From positions 1 to 64,000 of the forward strand of contig JAFVEM010000048.1 of the NCBI GenBank assembly GCA_017476005.1: a stretch of DNA of 64,000 nt, written 5' to 3'. Both the position numbers and the translations under genes were made by a program. Below the pieces are notes generated by a model. That model was not told where the DNA came from. It did no database searches and was given only the letters and a program-made list of their open reading frames with translations. Shown here piece by piece: positions 1 to 8,850 of the stretch. The stretch's first letter is position 1, and every line of letters starts with the position of its first letter. This DNA comes from Selenomonadaceae bacterium (GTDB taxonomy: Bacteria; Bacillota; Negativicutes; Selenomonadales; Selenomonadaceae).

Positions 1-25
1 CTCTGCTCTGCTCTGCTCTGCTCTG
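1..25. repeat. CTCTG pentanucleotide tandem repeat at window edge
   Basis: Five perfect head-to-tail copies of CTCTG begin at the first base, so the array may extend further to the left. It lies just past the 3' end of the minus-strand DUF4160 gene. A 5-nt unit changes reading frame when a copy is gained or lost, so it could switch a neighbouring gene if it lies inside or just before one; that gene is outside the window. Confidence 0.8.
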
Positions 26-66
26 AGCGATTGTACTGGTCATTTCCGTTTTGTCAACCCCTTTTT

Positions 67-330
67 TTAGTTGTCACGCTCTTTGGCAAAATGTTTATCC
101 CATTTATGCCGAACATATTTTCTATTAGCCGCAAGCCATTGCATAATCATATTTAGATCTTTAGGCGGTATTTGACTTTTATTATGTGCAAGGTGTGGCC
201 ATTTATCCATCCATATTTTCGTAGCGTCTTTGGTTGGCACTCCCTCGCAAACGTGAATATGTATTGGTTCAAATCCTTCGTTTGACCCAAAATATATAAT
301 ATATTTACCTATGCGACATACCTTAGGCAA
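67..330 (-). CDS. DUF4160 family small protein
   Basis: An 87-residue basic protein with the DUF4160 pattern: a start of the MPKVCRIGKYIIYFGSNE type followed by PIHIHV near residue 24. The start is a TTG that overlaps the last codons of the upstream gene by 8 bp. It is supported by a GGGGAGG Shine-Dalgarno site about 9 bases before it, inside that gene, so the two are probably translationally coupled. DUF4160 proteins are usually encoded beside a second small protein; the function is not established, and a toxin-antitoxin-like role is only a guess. A second copy of this family lies at 12207. Confidence 0.7.
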   Translation of the reverse strand: MPKVCRIGKYIIYFGSNEGFEPIHIHVCEGVPTKDATKIWMDKWPHLAHNKSQIPPKDLNMIMQWLAANRKYVRHKWDKHFAKERDN

Positions 331-592
331 CTTTCGCTTCCTCCCCTAGTGCTAACTGCCATATGATAAACGCATTAGTCTTAGCATAATCTAGGAGTTC
401 CTGCTCCTCTTTTGTCGAAAAGCCCTCGGTTTCGACAATATCTAAGGTAGGAAGTGACGACTCCAAAAAGGCAAAGCCACCTTCTATCGGCTTCTCAAAG
501 TATATGCGAATGTAGTCCATACCATCCGGAGTGTGAGCAACATCACCGTAAGTCATGGTAACGTCATCGACTTCAGTAAAAAAATTTTTCAT
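323..592 (-). CDS. Small acidic protein paired with DUF4160
   Basis: An 89-residue acidic protein of no family I recognise. It has no signal peptide or membrane segment and ends in an Ala/Glu-rich tail. It overlaps the following DUF4160 gene by 8 bp, which is the main reason to believe it is real and functionally linked. The Shine-Dalgarno site is weak (GGAAG about 12 bases upstream). Only 48 bp separate it from the aminotransferase, so it probably rides on that transcript. It could play the part that DUF2442-type proteins play beside other DUF4160 genes, but the sequences do not look alike. Confidence 0.6.
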   Translation of the reverse strand: MKNFFTEVDDVTMTYGDVAHTPDGMDYIRIYFEKPIEGGFAFLESSLPTLDIVETEGFSTKEEQELLDYAKTNAFIIWQLALGEEAKVA

Positions 593-640
593 ATTCTAAC
601 CATCTTCCATTTTACCCACGGAATAGTGCGAAGGGAAGCC

Positions 641-1828
641 TCACCCTCTATACTCTGCCGCGAGTTCCTTGAAACGCGGCAAAGACTTCTCGATGGTCTC
701 CGTTTTAATACAGTAGGCGGCGCGGAAATAGCCGGGACAGCCGAAATCTGTGCCGGGGACTAGGAGCAAGTCGTATTTTTTGGCTCGTTCACAAAAAGCG
801 TTATCATCTTCTTCCAAAGCCTTGGGGAAGAGATAAAAAGCGCCTTGAGGTCTTACGCACTCAAATCCAGCCGCTTTCAATCCTTCGTAGAGTAGCTTTC
901 CGTTGCGCTTGTACGTTTCTATATCCGATGGTTTGCCGGCACAATGAGCTACCACGAGCTGCCACAAGGAGGGGGCATTAACATGGGTGAGAACTCTGGC
1001 GGCTCCGGCTACGGCGCCGAAAATTTTGCCGAAATCTGCCACTTCGTCAGGCACCACGATATACCCAATGCGCTCACCGGGAAGGGAGAATGATTTGCTG
1101 TAGGAATAGCATACCAACGTGTTTTCATAGTATTTGGTAACATAAGGCACAGTGTAACCTTCAAAAGCTATCTCTCGATAAGGCTCGTCGGAAATAATAA
1201 AAATCGGATGACCGTATTCTTTTTCCTTGGCTCGGAGCAGGGAGGCGAGTTGCCTAATGGTATCCTCCGAATAGACTGCGCCGCTGGGATTGTTAGGGGA
1301 GTTGACGATAACCGCCTTGGTTTGGCCGGTAATAAGTTTTTCAAAAGCAGTGAAGTCAATCTGAAAATCGTCCGTTTTAGCCGGCACTACCACCAGTTTA
1401 CCGCCGACAGATTCTACAAAGCAACGATATTCCGGGAAGAAAGGAGCGAAAGCAATAAATTCGTTATTTTCTTCGCACAGCGCCTTAAAACAGATGGTAA
1501 TAGCCGCTGCCGCGCCACTGGTCATAAAGAGATTACGTCCGGCGAAATTGGTGCCGAAACGTTCATTGATGCTGGCGGCGAGCTTCTCTCGCACCTCGGG
1601 ATTTCCCGGCGCAATCGTGTAGCCATGTACGGCGGTAGGAGACATAGTGGACATAATATCTATTACCGCCTGCTTTACAAAATCCGGTGTGGGAACATTG
1701 GGGTTGCCCAAACTGAAATCGTAAATATTTTCCTCGCCCACTTCGGCGGCGCGTTGGCGACCGTATTCAAAAATGGTGCGAATGGTAGATTTTTTTGTTC
1801 CCAATTCGTACATTTTCTGCGCTACCAT
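641..1828 (-). CDS. Class I/II pyridoxal-phosphate aminotransferase
   Basis: A 395-residue fold-type I aminotransferase of the aspartate-aminotransferase superfamily, expected to be cytosolic. The motif SPNNPSG lies near residue 177, an ISDEPYREI segment supplies the cofactor-binding Asp, and SYSKSFSLPGERIGY contains the Schiff-base lysine. The amino-acid substrate cannot be fixed from sequence. The start ATG has AGGTGG 7 bases upstream. It lies 27 bp after the AhbB-like gene in the same direction, so it may be co-transcribed with the siroheme decarboxylase-like pair and ysxC; the metabolic link, if any, is unclear. Confidence 0.88.
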   Translation of the reverse strand: MVAQKMYELGTKKSTIRTIFEYGRQRAAEVGEENIYDFSLGNPNVPTPDFVKQAVIDIMSTMSPTAVHGYTIAPGNPEVREKLAASINERFGTNFAGRNLFMTSGAAAAITICFKALCEENNEFIAFAPFFPEYRCFVESVGGKLVVVPAKTDDFQIDFTAFEKLITGQTKAVIVNSPNNPSGAVYSEDTIRQLASLLRAKEKEYGHPIFIISDEPYREIAFEGYTVPYVTKYYENTLVCYSYSKSFSLPGERIGYIVVPDEVADFGKIFGAVAGAARVLTHVNAPSLWQLVVAHCAGKPSDIETYKRNGKLLYEGLKAAGFECVRPQGAFYLFPKALEEDDNAFCERAKKYDLLLVPGTDFGCPGYFRAAYCIKTETIEKSLPRFKELAAEYRG

Positions 1829-1855
1829 ATTTTAGCCACCTTTCTTGCCATCTGT

Positions 1856-2347
1856 TTAGTCTTCACAAAAGTATTTCATGCTGGTTTTTTTCCATTCCTT
1901 GCGCGTGTACAGCATTACTCTATTGGTTACGCCGCACTCTCGTTCCAATTCGGCGGCGATTTTTTCACATTCGTTGCGGCTTTTGGCATGAATCATGGTA
2001 TATAAATTGTACGGCCAACCGGGCGCCGTGTATCTGTCGTAGCAATGCGAAACCGCCGGATGCCTACTCATGCGACGGGCGATTTTCGCGAGCTTTTCTT
2101 CAGCTACCTCCCACACACACAGGACATTAGCCACATAACCAACCTCGCGATGCCTAAGCACTGCCCCCATTTTACGAATAATTCCCTTGTCAAGCAAACG
2201 CTGCATCCGGCGCAAAAATTCATCTTCCGTAATACCAATATCTTCGGCCATCTGCTTATAAGGGGCAGAAACCAAGGGCAAATCCCTTTGCAGGGCGCAG
2301 ATGATTTTTATATCGGCTTCGTCCAACGGACAAACAGTAGCGTTCAC
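1856..2347 (-). CDS. ahbB: Siroheme decarboxylase beta-like subunit (AhbB/NirL family)
   Basis: A 163-residue protein with an AsnC/Lrp-like winged helix at the N-terminus and a RAM-like domain at the C-terminus. The segment GWPYNLYTMIH near residue 117 and the ending LYTRKEWKKTSMKYF are hallmarks of the NirL/AhbB siroheme decarboxylases rather than of true Lrp regulators. With AhbA such proteins remove two acetate carboxyls from siroheme to give 12,18-didecarboxysiroheme, on the way to heme b (AhbC/AhbD route). A GTG start at 2347 is preferred because AGGAG lies 8 bases upstream; an in-frame GTG at 2356 has no spacing for a ribosome site. It is often annotated as an AsnC family regulator. Confidence 0.72.
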   Translation of the reverse strand: MNATVCPLDEADIKIICALQRDLPLVSAPYKQMAEDIGITEDEFLRRMQRLLDKGIIRKMGAVLRHREVGYVANVLCVWEVAEEKLAKIARRMSRHPAVSHCYDRYTAPGWPYNLYTMIHAKSRNECEKIAAELERECGVTNRVMLYTRKEWKKTSMKYFCED

Positions 2348-2358
2348 CAAACACACTC

Positions 2359-2826
2359 CTATTTTAAGGCAAATTGAACATTGATTTTATATTTCTTCTT
2401 GGCCTTCAAGTTAAGTTGCGCCTCTACACCCGGCAGAGAGGCTATCTCGCTTAGTATATTCCGCTCGGTCTCTTCGTTTGGTGACATCAGCGTAAACCAA
2501 AGGTTATACTCGCCCTCGCGTTCATAGTTATGGGTTACTCCGGGATAATGATTTACGGCTTGCGCTACCGCAGACAAATACTCATCATTTACACGCAAGG
2601 CTATGAGCGTGCCGACATAGCCCAACTTATTGGAATCAAAAAACGTACCGATTCGCCTTAAATAACCTACCTCTTTTAGGTAACGCAAGCGATTTAACAC
2701 GGTTTCCTCATCGGTATTCAACTTGTCCGCCAAAAAGGCAAACGGGCGAGGGCAAACGGGCAGACTTTCTTGCAACATATTGAGTAGCGATTTATCAAAT
2801 GCAGTCAGTTCGGCTATTACTTTCAC
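2359..2826 (-). CDS. ahbA: Siroheme decarboxylase alpha-like subunit (AhbA family)
   Basis: A 155-residue partner of the next gene, from the same AsnC/Lrp-like superfamily. The helix-turn-helix-like region covers roughly residues 8-60. The C-terminal half has the AhbA/NirD-type pattern EYNLWFTLMSP followed by KKKYKINVQFAL. The expected role is one subunit of a soluble heterodimer that decarboxylates siroheme. It ends 11 bp before the AhbB-like start. The start is uncertain: the first in-frame codon is a GTG directly touching a GGGGG run. A plain transcription factor of the Lrp family is the alternative, but a tandem pair with these motifs favours the enzyme. Confidence 0.7.
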   Translation of the reverse strand: MKVIAELTAFDKSLLNMLQESLPVCPRPFAFLADKLNTDEETVLNRLRYLKEVGYLRRIGTFFDSNKLGYVGTLIALRVNDEYLSAVAQAVNHYPGVTHNYEREGEYNLWFTLMSPNEETERNILSEIASLPGVEAQLNLKAKKKYKINVQFALK

Positions 2827-2844
2827 CCCCTAAGAACGAAACGG

Positions 2845-3486
2845 TCAAGCCTCATATTCTGTCAATGCATCCGCGATAACATTAAGCAAATCGCTACGCC
2901 CACTGTTTTTTAGCGAGGAATAGGGCAAAACCGATAATTCCTTGACTCCCAAGGTGTTTTTTATTTGCGCCAGCTGTTTTGCCACGGCAGTCTTGCCAAT
3001 TTTATCGGCTTTAGTAGCCACCACCAAAACGGGTAGCCTCTTATTTAGCAAATCGGTAAACATCGCCACATCTGCACTGCTCGGCGCGTGGCGTATATCC
3101 AGCAGTTGACAGACAAAAAGCAGACGGCTGTTATCGGTGAAATATGACTCGATAAACTGTCCCCAGCTTTTTCGCTGACTTTTACCCACTTTGGCGTAAC
3201 CGTAGCCCGGCAAATCCACCAAGAAGAAATTTCGTCGCTCCGTTTGTTCCGAAAGTTTCAACCCCACGTCGTAAAAATTTATGGTCTGGGTTTTTCCCGG
3301 CTGTGAGGATACTCTCGCTAGGTTGTTCACCCTGGTTAGAGAATTGATGAGGGAGGATTTTCCTACATTGGAGCGACCGATAAAAGCGATTTCCGGGAGA
3401 TGCGACATAGGATATTGCTCCTTTCGCACCGCCGAAGCAACATAGCGTCCCTGAGTAACTATAACTTTTTCTTGTTTGTCGGCCAT
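2845..3486 (-). CDS. ysxC: Ribosome biogenesis GTPase YsxC/EngB/YihA
   Basis: A 213-residue single-domain GTPase. It has the P-loop GRSNVGKSSLIN near residue 37, a G2 Thr in the SQPGKTQTINFY stretch, DLPGYGYAKVG as G3, and ATKADK as G4. Family members act in 50S subunit assembly and are usually essential. It sits at the end of the tig-clpP-clpX group, the normal Firmicute place, although the lon gene often found between clpX and ysxC is absent. A hairpin terminator separates it from clpX. Start ATG with AAGAAGG upstream. Confidence 0.95.
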   Translation of the reverse strand: MADKQEKVIVTQGRYVASAVRKEQYPMSHLPEIAFIGRSNVGKSSLINSLTRVNNLARVSSQPGKTQTINFYDVGLKLSEQTERRNFFLVDLPGYGYAKVGKSQRKSWGQFIESYFTDNSRLLFVCQLLDIRHAPSSADVAMFTDLLNKRLPVLVVATKADKIGKTAVAKQLAQIKNTLGVKELSVLPYSSLKNSGRSDLLNVIADALTEYEA

Positions 3487-3544
3487 GCTGCCCTTCTTTC
3501 ACACAAAAATTTAAACGAGCGCTTTAAGGATATAGCGCCTCAAC

Positions 3545-3576
3545 AAAAAAGGACACTGCCTTGGAGCAGCGCCCTT
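3545..3576 (-). terminator. Terminator after clpX
   Basis: Read on the minus strand, an 11-bp stem (AAGGGCGCTGC with GCAGTGTCCTT, two G-T pairs) and a 6-base loop end in a run of six T. It lies between the clpX stop and the ysxC start and should limit read-through into ysxC and the ahb-like genes. Confidence 0.8.
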
Positions 3577-3582
3577 TAGTCT

Positions 3583-4854
3583 TTAGGCTATCGCTTGGCT
3601 ACCGATGCTCTTGGCCATTTTCTTGGGATCAAAGGTCAAAATAGGATCCATGTTTTCCGTAATTACTTCCTTGGTCACTCGGCAAGAAGAAACTCCATCT
3701 ACCGAAGGAACTTCGTACATGACGTTGCGCATGATGCGCTCTAGGATAGACCTGAGTCCTCTGGCGCCGGTCTTGCGTTGCATGGCCTCCTTGGCGATAA
3801 GACGCAATGCCCCTTCTTCAAAGGCCAGTCTCACCCCGTCCATTTCGAGGAGCTTTTGATACTGCTTTACCAAAGCGTTTTTAGGCTGTACCAAAATATC
3901 CATCAAGGCGGACTCATCCAAGGCATCAAGGGTCACCACCACCGGCAGACGACCGATAAATTCCGGTATCAGACCGCTCTTCAGCAAATCCTCGGGGCGA
4001 ATCTGACTAAGTATCTCGCCTATGTTTTGTTCTTTGCGCGAGGTTATTTCGGCGCCAAAGCCTAATTGTTTGGCACCCAGCCTAGAGGCAATAATTTTTT
4101 CCAGCCCGTCGAAAGCGCCGCCGCAGATAAACAAGATGTTGGTGGTATCAATCTGAAGCAAGTCTTGGTGTGGGTGTTTCCTGCCGCCCTGAGGGGGAAC
4201 CATAGCCGTGGTACCCTCGATTATTTTTAGTAAGGCCTGTTGCACTCCCTCCCCGGATACATCCCGAGTAATGGAGGGGTTTTCCGTTTTCCGAGCTATC
4301 TTATCGATTTCGTCAATGTAAATAATGCCACGTTCTGCCCGTTCCACGTCGTAATCGGCGGCTTGGATAATCTTCAGGAGAATATTTTCCACGTCTTCCC
4401 CCACATAACCGGCTTCCGTCAAAGAAGTGGCATCGGCAATGGCAAAGGGAACGTCGAGTATCTTGGCTAGAGTTTGCGCCAGCAACGTTTTACCGCAACC
4501 AGTGGGGCCAATCATGAGTATGTTGGATTTTTGTAATTCTACCGCATTGCGTTGCGCCGGCATATTGATTCGTTTGTAGTGGTTATAAACCGCCACCGAC
4601 AGCGTTTTCTTGGCCTCTTCCTGCCCGATTACATACTGGTCAAGGATGGATTTTATTTCTTTGGGCTTGGGTAAATCATTAACACCGAAATCATAATCGT
4701 CGCTGAACTCTTCCTCAATGATGGTATTGCAGAGTTCAATGCACTCGTCGCAGATATATACACCCGGGCCGGCCACCAACTTCTTAACTTGTTCTTGGGG
4801 TTTGCCGCAAAAGGAACATTTCATTTGCCCCTTGTCCTCCCCAAATCTTAACAT
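3583..4854 (-). CDS. clpX: ATP-dependent Clp protease ATP-binding subunit ClpX
   Basis: A 423-residue AAA+ unfoldase that feeds ClpP. The N-terminal zinc-binding domain has Cys 13, 16, 35 and 38. Walker A is GPTGCGKT near residue 118, Walker B lies in [11 protein letters not shown], and the GYVGEDVE and RKHPHQD regions are typical. The start at 4854 gives the usual N-terminus ([16 protein letters not shown]) with AAGGGG 7 bases upstream; a second Met at residue 11 also has a purine-rich site but would be shorter than the family. The gene starts 11 bp after clpP and is followed by a terminator. Confidence 0.97.
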   Translation of the reverse strand: MLRFGEDKGQMKCSFCGKPQEQVKKLVAGPGVYICDECIELCNTIIEEEFSDDYDFGVNDLPKPKEIKSILDQYVIGQEEAKKTLSVAVYNHYKRINMPAQRNAVELQKSNILMIGPTGCGKTLLAQTLAKILDVPFAIADATSLTEAGYVGEDVENILLKIIQAADYDVERAERGIIYIDEIDKIARKTENPSITRDVSGEGVQQALLKIIEGTTAMVPPQGGRKHPHQDLLQIDTTNILFICGGAFDGLEKIIASRLGAKQLGFGAEITSRKEQNIGEILSQIRPEDLLKSGLIPEFIGRLPVVVTLDALDESALMDILVQPKNALVKQYQKLLEMDGVRLAFEEGALRLIAKEAMQRKTGARGLRSILERIMRNVMYEVPSVDGVSSCRVTKEVITENMDPILTFDPKKMAKSIGSQAIA

Positions 4855-4865
4855 GACCTCACCCC

Positions 4866-5477
4866 TTAATCTTCGGGATCCGCCTTTTCTGTCTTGACGG
4901 GACGGGTAATAACCTCGTCAATAAGACCGTAGGCTTTAGCCTCCACGGCGGTCATGAAATTATCGCGTTCCGTGTCGGACATGATTTTCTCTCTGTCTTG
5001 ACCGGTGTGTTTTACCAAAATATCGTTGCCGACCTCGCGCAGACGCAGAATTTCCTTGGCCTGTATTTGAATATCGGTGGATTGCCCTTGAGCGCCCCCC
5101 AAAGGCTGATGGATCATGATTCTGGCTTGGGGCAGGGCAAAGCGCTTGCCCTTGGCTCCGGCGGTCAGAAGCAACGAACCCATGCTGGCCGCTTGCCCGA
5201 TGCAAATCGTGGAAACATCGGGCTTTATGTACTGCATGGTATCGTAGATGGCCAGTCCCGCCGTAACAACTCCTCCGGGGCTGTTGATATAAAGGTGAAT
5301 GTCCTTGTCGGGATCCTCGGATTCCAAAAAGAGCAACTGTGCCACCACGGAGTTAGCGGCGTTGTCATCAATGGGACCGCCGAGGAAAATAATGCGATCT
5401 TTCAGCAGACGAGAATATATATCGTAGGCGCGTTCGCCTCGGCTCGACTGCTCTACCACCATAGGTACATAGTTCAT
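4866..5477 (-). CDS. clpP: ATP-dependent Clp protease proteolytic subunit ClpP
   Basis: A 203-residue serine protease that forms the double heptamer partnered by ClpX. The catalytic triad is visible: Ser98 in GQAASMGS, His123 in MIHQPLGG, and Asp172. The N-terminus ([19 protein letters not shown]) matches the usual propeptide-type start, with a GAGGTG site 4-5 bases before the ATG. It lies 21 bp after tig and 11 bp before clpX, so the three form one unit that couples nascent-chain folding to quality control. Confidence 0.97.
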   Translation of the reverse strand: MNYVPMVVEQSSRGERAYDIYSRLLKDRIIFLGGPIDDNAANSVVAQLLFLESEDPDKDIHLYINSPGGVVTAGLAIYDTMQYIKPDVSTICIGQAASMGSLLLTAGAKGKRFALPQARIMIHQPLGGAQGQSTDIQIQAKEILRLREVGNDILVKHTGQDREKIMSDTERDNFMTAVEAKAYGLIDEVITRPVKTEKADPED

Positions 5478-5498
5478 AAAATCACCTCATGGATTACT

Positions 5499-6788
5499 TC
5501 AGCCGGCAATGTGGTCAAAGATGAACTGCGCCGTCTTTTTGTGCAGAGCCTGTCGCCCCAAATCGCCGATTTGACCGTTATCTTTGATTATTTTTTGAAT
5601 CTGTTTCGGCGTAGTGCCGTAAGCCGCCGCCAATTCCAGCACCTCGGCATCCAGATCCTTGGCGTCCACTTTTAGCTCCTCGGCCTTGGCTATTGCATCC
5701 AGCACCAAGTCCGTCTTGACGTTCTTCGCCGCCGTCTCATGGTAATCGGCGCGAAGTCTGGCAATATCAAGACCGGCATACTGGAGGTATTGGTCTAACT
5801 TCATGCCCCGTTGCTCGGCGCGTAGCGCTAATTCCTGTATCATGTGGGTCACGCGGTTATCTATCATGACTTCGGGAATATCTACGGTGGCATTTTCCGT
5901 AGCCTTGTCTATGACCGCCGTCCGTTGCTCGTTTTCGGCTTTAAGCTGGGCGCCAGACTCTAAATTCTTGCGTACGTCGGCGCGAAGCTCCTCCATAGTC
6001 CCGAAGGTGCTGACGGCTTTGGCCAGTTCATCGTCCAGCGGCGGCAGAATCCGTTTCTTGATGCTACGCACCGTTGAATTAAACAGCGCCGCTTTGCCGG
6101 ACAAGCTCTCGGTATGATAGTTTTCGGGAAAGGTTACATGTAGCTCTCTGGCTTCGCCGACCTTGGCGCCGATGAGTTGGTCTTCAAAACCGGGAATGAA
6201 AGCCTTAGACCCTATTTGCAGGGGATAATCAACGCCTTCGCCGCCTTCAAAAGCCTCCCCATCTACATAGCCCTTGAAATCCAAGGTGATAAGGTCGCCG
6301 TCCTCCACCACAGCATCCTCCGGCGCATCTTTGATTTCGGCTTTCCGCTCTTGGAAAGTCTTTATTTGCTTTTCCACGTCCTCATCGGTAACCGGCTTTA
6401 CCTCTTTCGGTACGTTCAACCCCTTGTATTCGCCCAAGGTGACCTCTGGGCTACGGGTGAACTCCACCTTAAACACCAAATCCTGACCGCTCTTTAGCGT
6501 GACTATATCTACTTGGGGGCGCGTCACCGGCGCAAGATTCTCCTGTTCCAAAGCCTCTTGAAACACTTTAGGGTAAATGATTTCAAAAGCCTCTTGCATG
6601 ATGTAGTCAATGCCCACATGATTTTCTAGGAGCTTGCGCGGAGCCTTCCCCTTGCGGAAACCCGGCACGGATACTTTAGCTCCGACTCGCTTGCACGCTT
6701 GCACCGCGGCCTTCTCTACTTCGGCTGCCTCAACTTCGATGGTGAGAGCGACTTGATGTTTATCTTTGTTCTCTGCCGAAACCTTCAT
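5499..6788 (-). CDS. tig: Trigger factor
   Basis: A 429-residue ribosome-bound chaperone and peptidyl-prolyl isomerase. The ribosome-docking signature GFRKGKAPRK lies near residue 42. A FKBP-type PPIase domain spans about residues 150-240 (DLITLDFKGYVDGEAFEGG), and a long helical C-terminal domain follows. It is the first gene of the tig-clpP-clpX unit and has a clear SigA-type promoter upstream. GGGAGG is the ribosome site, with somewhat long spacing (12 bases). Confidence 0.96.
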   Translation of the reverse strand: MKVSAENKDKHQVALTIEVEAAEVEKAAVQACKRVGAKVSVPGFRKGKAPRKLLENHVGIDYIMQEAFEIIYPKVFQEALEQENLAPVTRPQVDIVTLKSGQDLVFKVEFTRSPEVTLGEYKGLNVPKEVKPVTDEDVEKQIKTFQERKAEIKDAPEDAVVEDGDLITLDFKGYVDGEAFEGGEGVDYPLQIGSKAFIPGFEDQLIGAKVGEARELHVTFPENYHTESLSGKAALFNSTVRSIKKRILPPLDDELAKAVSTFGTMEELRADVRKNLESGAQLKAENEQRTAVIDKATENATVDIPEVMIDNRVTHMIQELALRAEQRGMKLDQYLQYAGLDIARLRADYHETAAKNVKTDLVLDAIAKAEELKVDAKDLDAEVLELAAAYGTTPKQIQKIIKDNGQIGDLGRQALHKKTAQFIFDHIAG

Positions 6789-6857
6789 TGTATGAAATGA
6801 CCTCCCATTTTATCCAGCATAAACGCGCGAGCGTCTTTCGCCCACCGCATTTTGTCC

Positions 6858-6887
6858 ATTATAACATAACTGTTTAATAAAATACAA
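6858..6887 (-). promoter_or_regulatory. SigA-type promoter of tig-clpP-clpX
   Basis: On the minus strand, TTGTAT (-35) and a perfect TATAAT (-10) are separated by 18 bp. The -10 ends about 70 bp before the tig start. Confidence 0.65.
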
Positions 6888-6917
6888 GCCCTCCGGCGTA
6901 GGTTTTCCCTCTCACGC

Positions 6918-7508
6918 TCAGGGAATCAACTGTTGCATCCGCTCCAAGGGAAGAGATAAATCCATGTGACCGGCAATGGTTTCCACCGGTTCGCCGCCAA
7001 CCAAAATTTTTACTTGGGTTACTTCAGGGAATTGGGTGAGGGTGTTCACGATGGAACCTACCATCATTTCTTCGCCGGTGGATCCCCCCACAAAGTTTTT
7101 CACTATTTCCCGAGAAAAATCCACCGTAGCCGTCGCGTCTTTGATTGTCACGCCGTTTAGTCTGGCCTGTTTGGGAATGATGGTGCTTTGCCCCTTATCT
7201 TTGGCTCCCTGCATCAAGGCTCTGATGGCGGCGGTGTATTTATCCTGTTTGTCATCCACTTTAACCTTGCGTGTGGAGGCTGTGAGCTTGGTGCCTTGGT
7301 TATTAGGATAATAGACCTTTACCTCTATTTCTTGGGGTTGCACGGTCTTGGGAACGGTGGGCTGGCTACTGGGCGCCGTTGATTGCTCCGTAGAGGTGGC
7401 GGTATTCGTCGAAGGAGCCGCTTTGTTTTCCTCTTTGGAATCACAACCGGCTGTCAACAATATTGCCAAGATCGCCACTAGGCACAGGGCGAATCTCATT
7501 ATCTTCAT
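6918..7508 (-). CDS. GerMN-domain lipoprotein
   Basis: A 196-residue lipoprotein. A signal sequence with lipobox LTAGC ends at Cys22 and is followed by a Ser/Thr/Pro-rich linker (about residues 28-60). A GerMN domain fills the rest (VKVYYPNNQGTKL, then ARLNGVTIKDATATVDFS and EVTQVKILVGGEPVET). GerMN proteins are named after the sporulation protein GerM, but they also occur in non-sporulating diderm Firmicutes. It is the last gene of an envelope operon behind an AMIN/amidase protein, so a role near peptidoglycan remodelling is likely but unproven. Confidence 0.85.
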   Translation of the reverse strand: MKIMRFALCLVAILAILLTAGCDSKEENKAAPSTNTATSTEQSTAPSSQPTVPKTVQPQEIEVKVYYPNNQGTKLTASTRKVKVDDKQDKYTAAIRALMQGAKDKGQSTIIPKQARLNGVTIKDATATVDFSREIVKNFVGGSTGEEMMVGSIVNTLTQFPEVTQVKILVGGEPVETIAGHMDLSLPLERMQQLIP

Positions 7509-7546
7509 AGCTGCTTCACAACTCCTATGTTCTCAGAAAAAAATTC

Positions 7547-8605
7547 TTATTGGCCGAAATAACGGCTAATGGCGCGAGCAATGGCCGTCGCCAAACGATC
7601 CTGATACTGAGGGTCACTCAAGAGTCGTTCTTCTTCGTAATTGGTAACAAAGGCCAATTCCACCAAAGATGCCGGCATGGGTGAATGACGAATGACATAG
7701 AAATTAGCGGTTTTCACACCACGATTTGTCCGGCCGCCGGCTTTTATCAGTTCCTCATTCAATAGGGTGGCCAGCTTCTTGCCTTGGGCGCTGGAGGCGT
7801 AATAATAGGTTTCGGTGCCGCTGGCTTCCGAATTACTGAAAGCGTTGCAGTGTATGCTGACAAAGATTTCCACCCCCGGCTCTCTCGTCCCCACATCGAC
7901 CCGGGCTTGCAGCTCCTGCTTATCGGTGGCGTTCACCCCGTACACATCTCGGTCGGTATCTCGCGTCATAATGACTCTGGCGCCGCTACCTTCTAAAATG
8001 GAACGTACTTTTTGGGATACCGCCAAGGTAACGGATTTTTCGGTGACGCCCCTAGGCCCTACGGCGCCGCTGTCACTGCCGCCATGACCGGGGTCTATGG
8101 CGATTTTATGCCCTTTGACGCTGCCTACTCCACTTGTCGAGACGGAAGGAGCAGCTTCTTTCATTATGTCTATCACGATTCTGGTGGGAGTTCCTTGTTT
8201 GCGATCCGCCGGCAGGGTATATACCTTGTAGCTCCCCTCTTCCACGTCCTGATTGCAAGTTATGCGTATTTGCGCGTGTCCATCCGGCATATCTTGGATG
8301 TTGACTCGCCTAGCCAGTTCGCTCTTGAGGTTAATGCTACTGCGCAGTTTCCCTTGACGGGCATTATTTATATCCACGATTATTTGTCTGGCGAAGTACG
8401 GCTTGGTACTTACCGCATATTTTAGCTCATCTGCTTTGGCGCCTATTTCTATGCGAAACACATCTTGACCGGCAACTTTGGTCTCTTTAGTTTGAAAATA
8501 ACTGAGTTCGGCGAGATTATTAGCTCGCGCCGCCGTGGCAAGCGAGCTTACAGATAGCACAACTAGCGCCGTGAGCAAAAAACACCGCACCAAAAAACTT
8601 TTCAA
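7547..8605 (-). CDS. N-acetylmuramoyl-L-alanine amidase (AMIN + Amidase_3)
   Basis: A 352-residue exported cell-wall hydrolase. The signal peptide ends near AARA. An AMIN domain (about residues 40-145) follows, then an Amidase_3 catalytic domain from KGHKIAIDPGHGGSDSGA. Zinc-binding His and Glu are visible in that segment and in TEKSV, VSIHCNAF and LVELAFVTN. AMIN domains target amidases to the division site or envelope. A TTG start at 8605 is chosen because AGGGG lies 9 bases upstream; an in-frame TTG at 8614 has no usable spacing. Confidence 0.92.
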   Translation of the reverse strand: MKSFLVRCFLLTALVVLSVSSLATAARANNLAELSYFQTKETKVAGQDVFRIEIGAKADELKYAVSTKPYFARQIIVDINNARQGKLRSSINLKSELARRVNIQDMPDGHAQIRITCNQDVEEGSYKVYTLPADRKQGTPTRIVIDIMKEAAPSVSTSGVGSVKGHKIAIDPGHGGSDSGAVGPRGVTEKSVTLAVSQKVRSILEGSGARVIMTRDTDRDVYGVNATDKQELQARVDVGTREPGVEIFVSIHCNAFSNSEASGTETYYYASSAQGKKLATLLNEELIKAGGRTNRGVKTANFYVIRHSPMPASLVELAFVTNYEEERLLSDPQYQDRLATAIARAISRYFGQ

Positions 8606-8628
8606 AACACACAACCCCTATCAAAAAC

Positions 8629-8850
8629 TCACCGGGTAAATTTCCCTTGGCTGCCCTTTAACAAATCCAGCGCTTCGTCTTCCGCCTCCTCCGTCGCTTC
8701 AGCATCGCGTTCCATGGTAATCTTTACATAATCGCCGGGAGAAATTCCCGGCGGTAAGTAGTCTTGGGGGAAATTAACCTTGGTTAACTCCTCGCCCACC
8801 AGCAAGACGGCCTTATTCCCTTCCAGACGGTCAAAATACGCGCTAATCAT
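8629..8850 (-). CDS. DUF3006 domain protein
   Basis: A 73-residue acidic protein of the DUF3006 type (YFDRLEGNKAVLLVGEE at the start, then LPPGISPGDYVKI). The ATG overlaps the TGA of the preceding metallo-beta-lactamase gene (ATGA), so translation is coupled. In Firmicutes DUF3006 genes are typically found next to such ComEC-like hydrolases, as here. Its biochemical function is unknown. Confidence 0.85.
   Translation of the reverse strand: MISAYFDRLEGNKAVLLVGEELTKVNFPQDYLPPGISPGDYVKITMERDAEATEEAEDEALDLLKGSQGKFTR

Noticed and set aside
1208-2005. Plus-strand open frame of 265 codons opposite the aminotransferase
   Set aside because: Antisense to a well-supported gene; no ribosome site and no recognisable motif.
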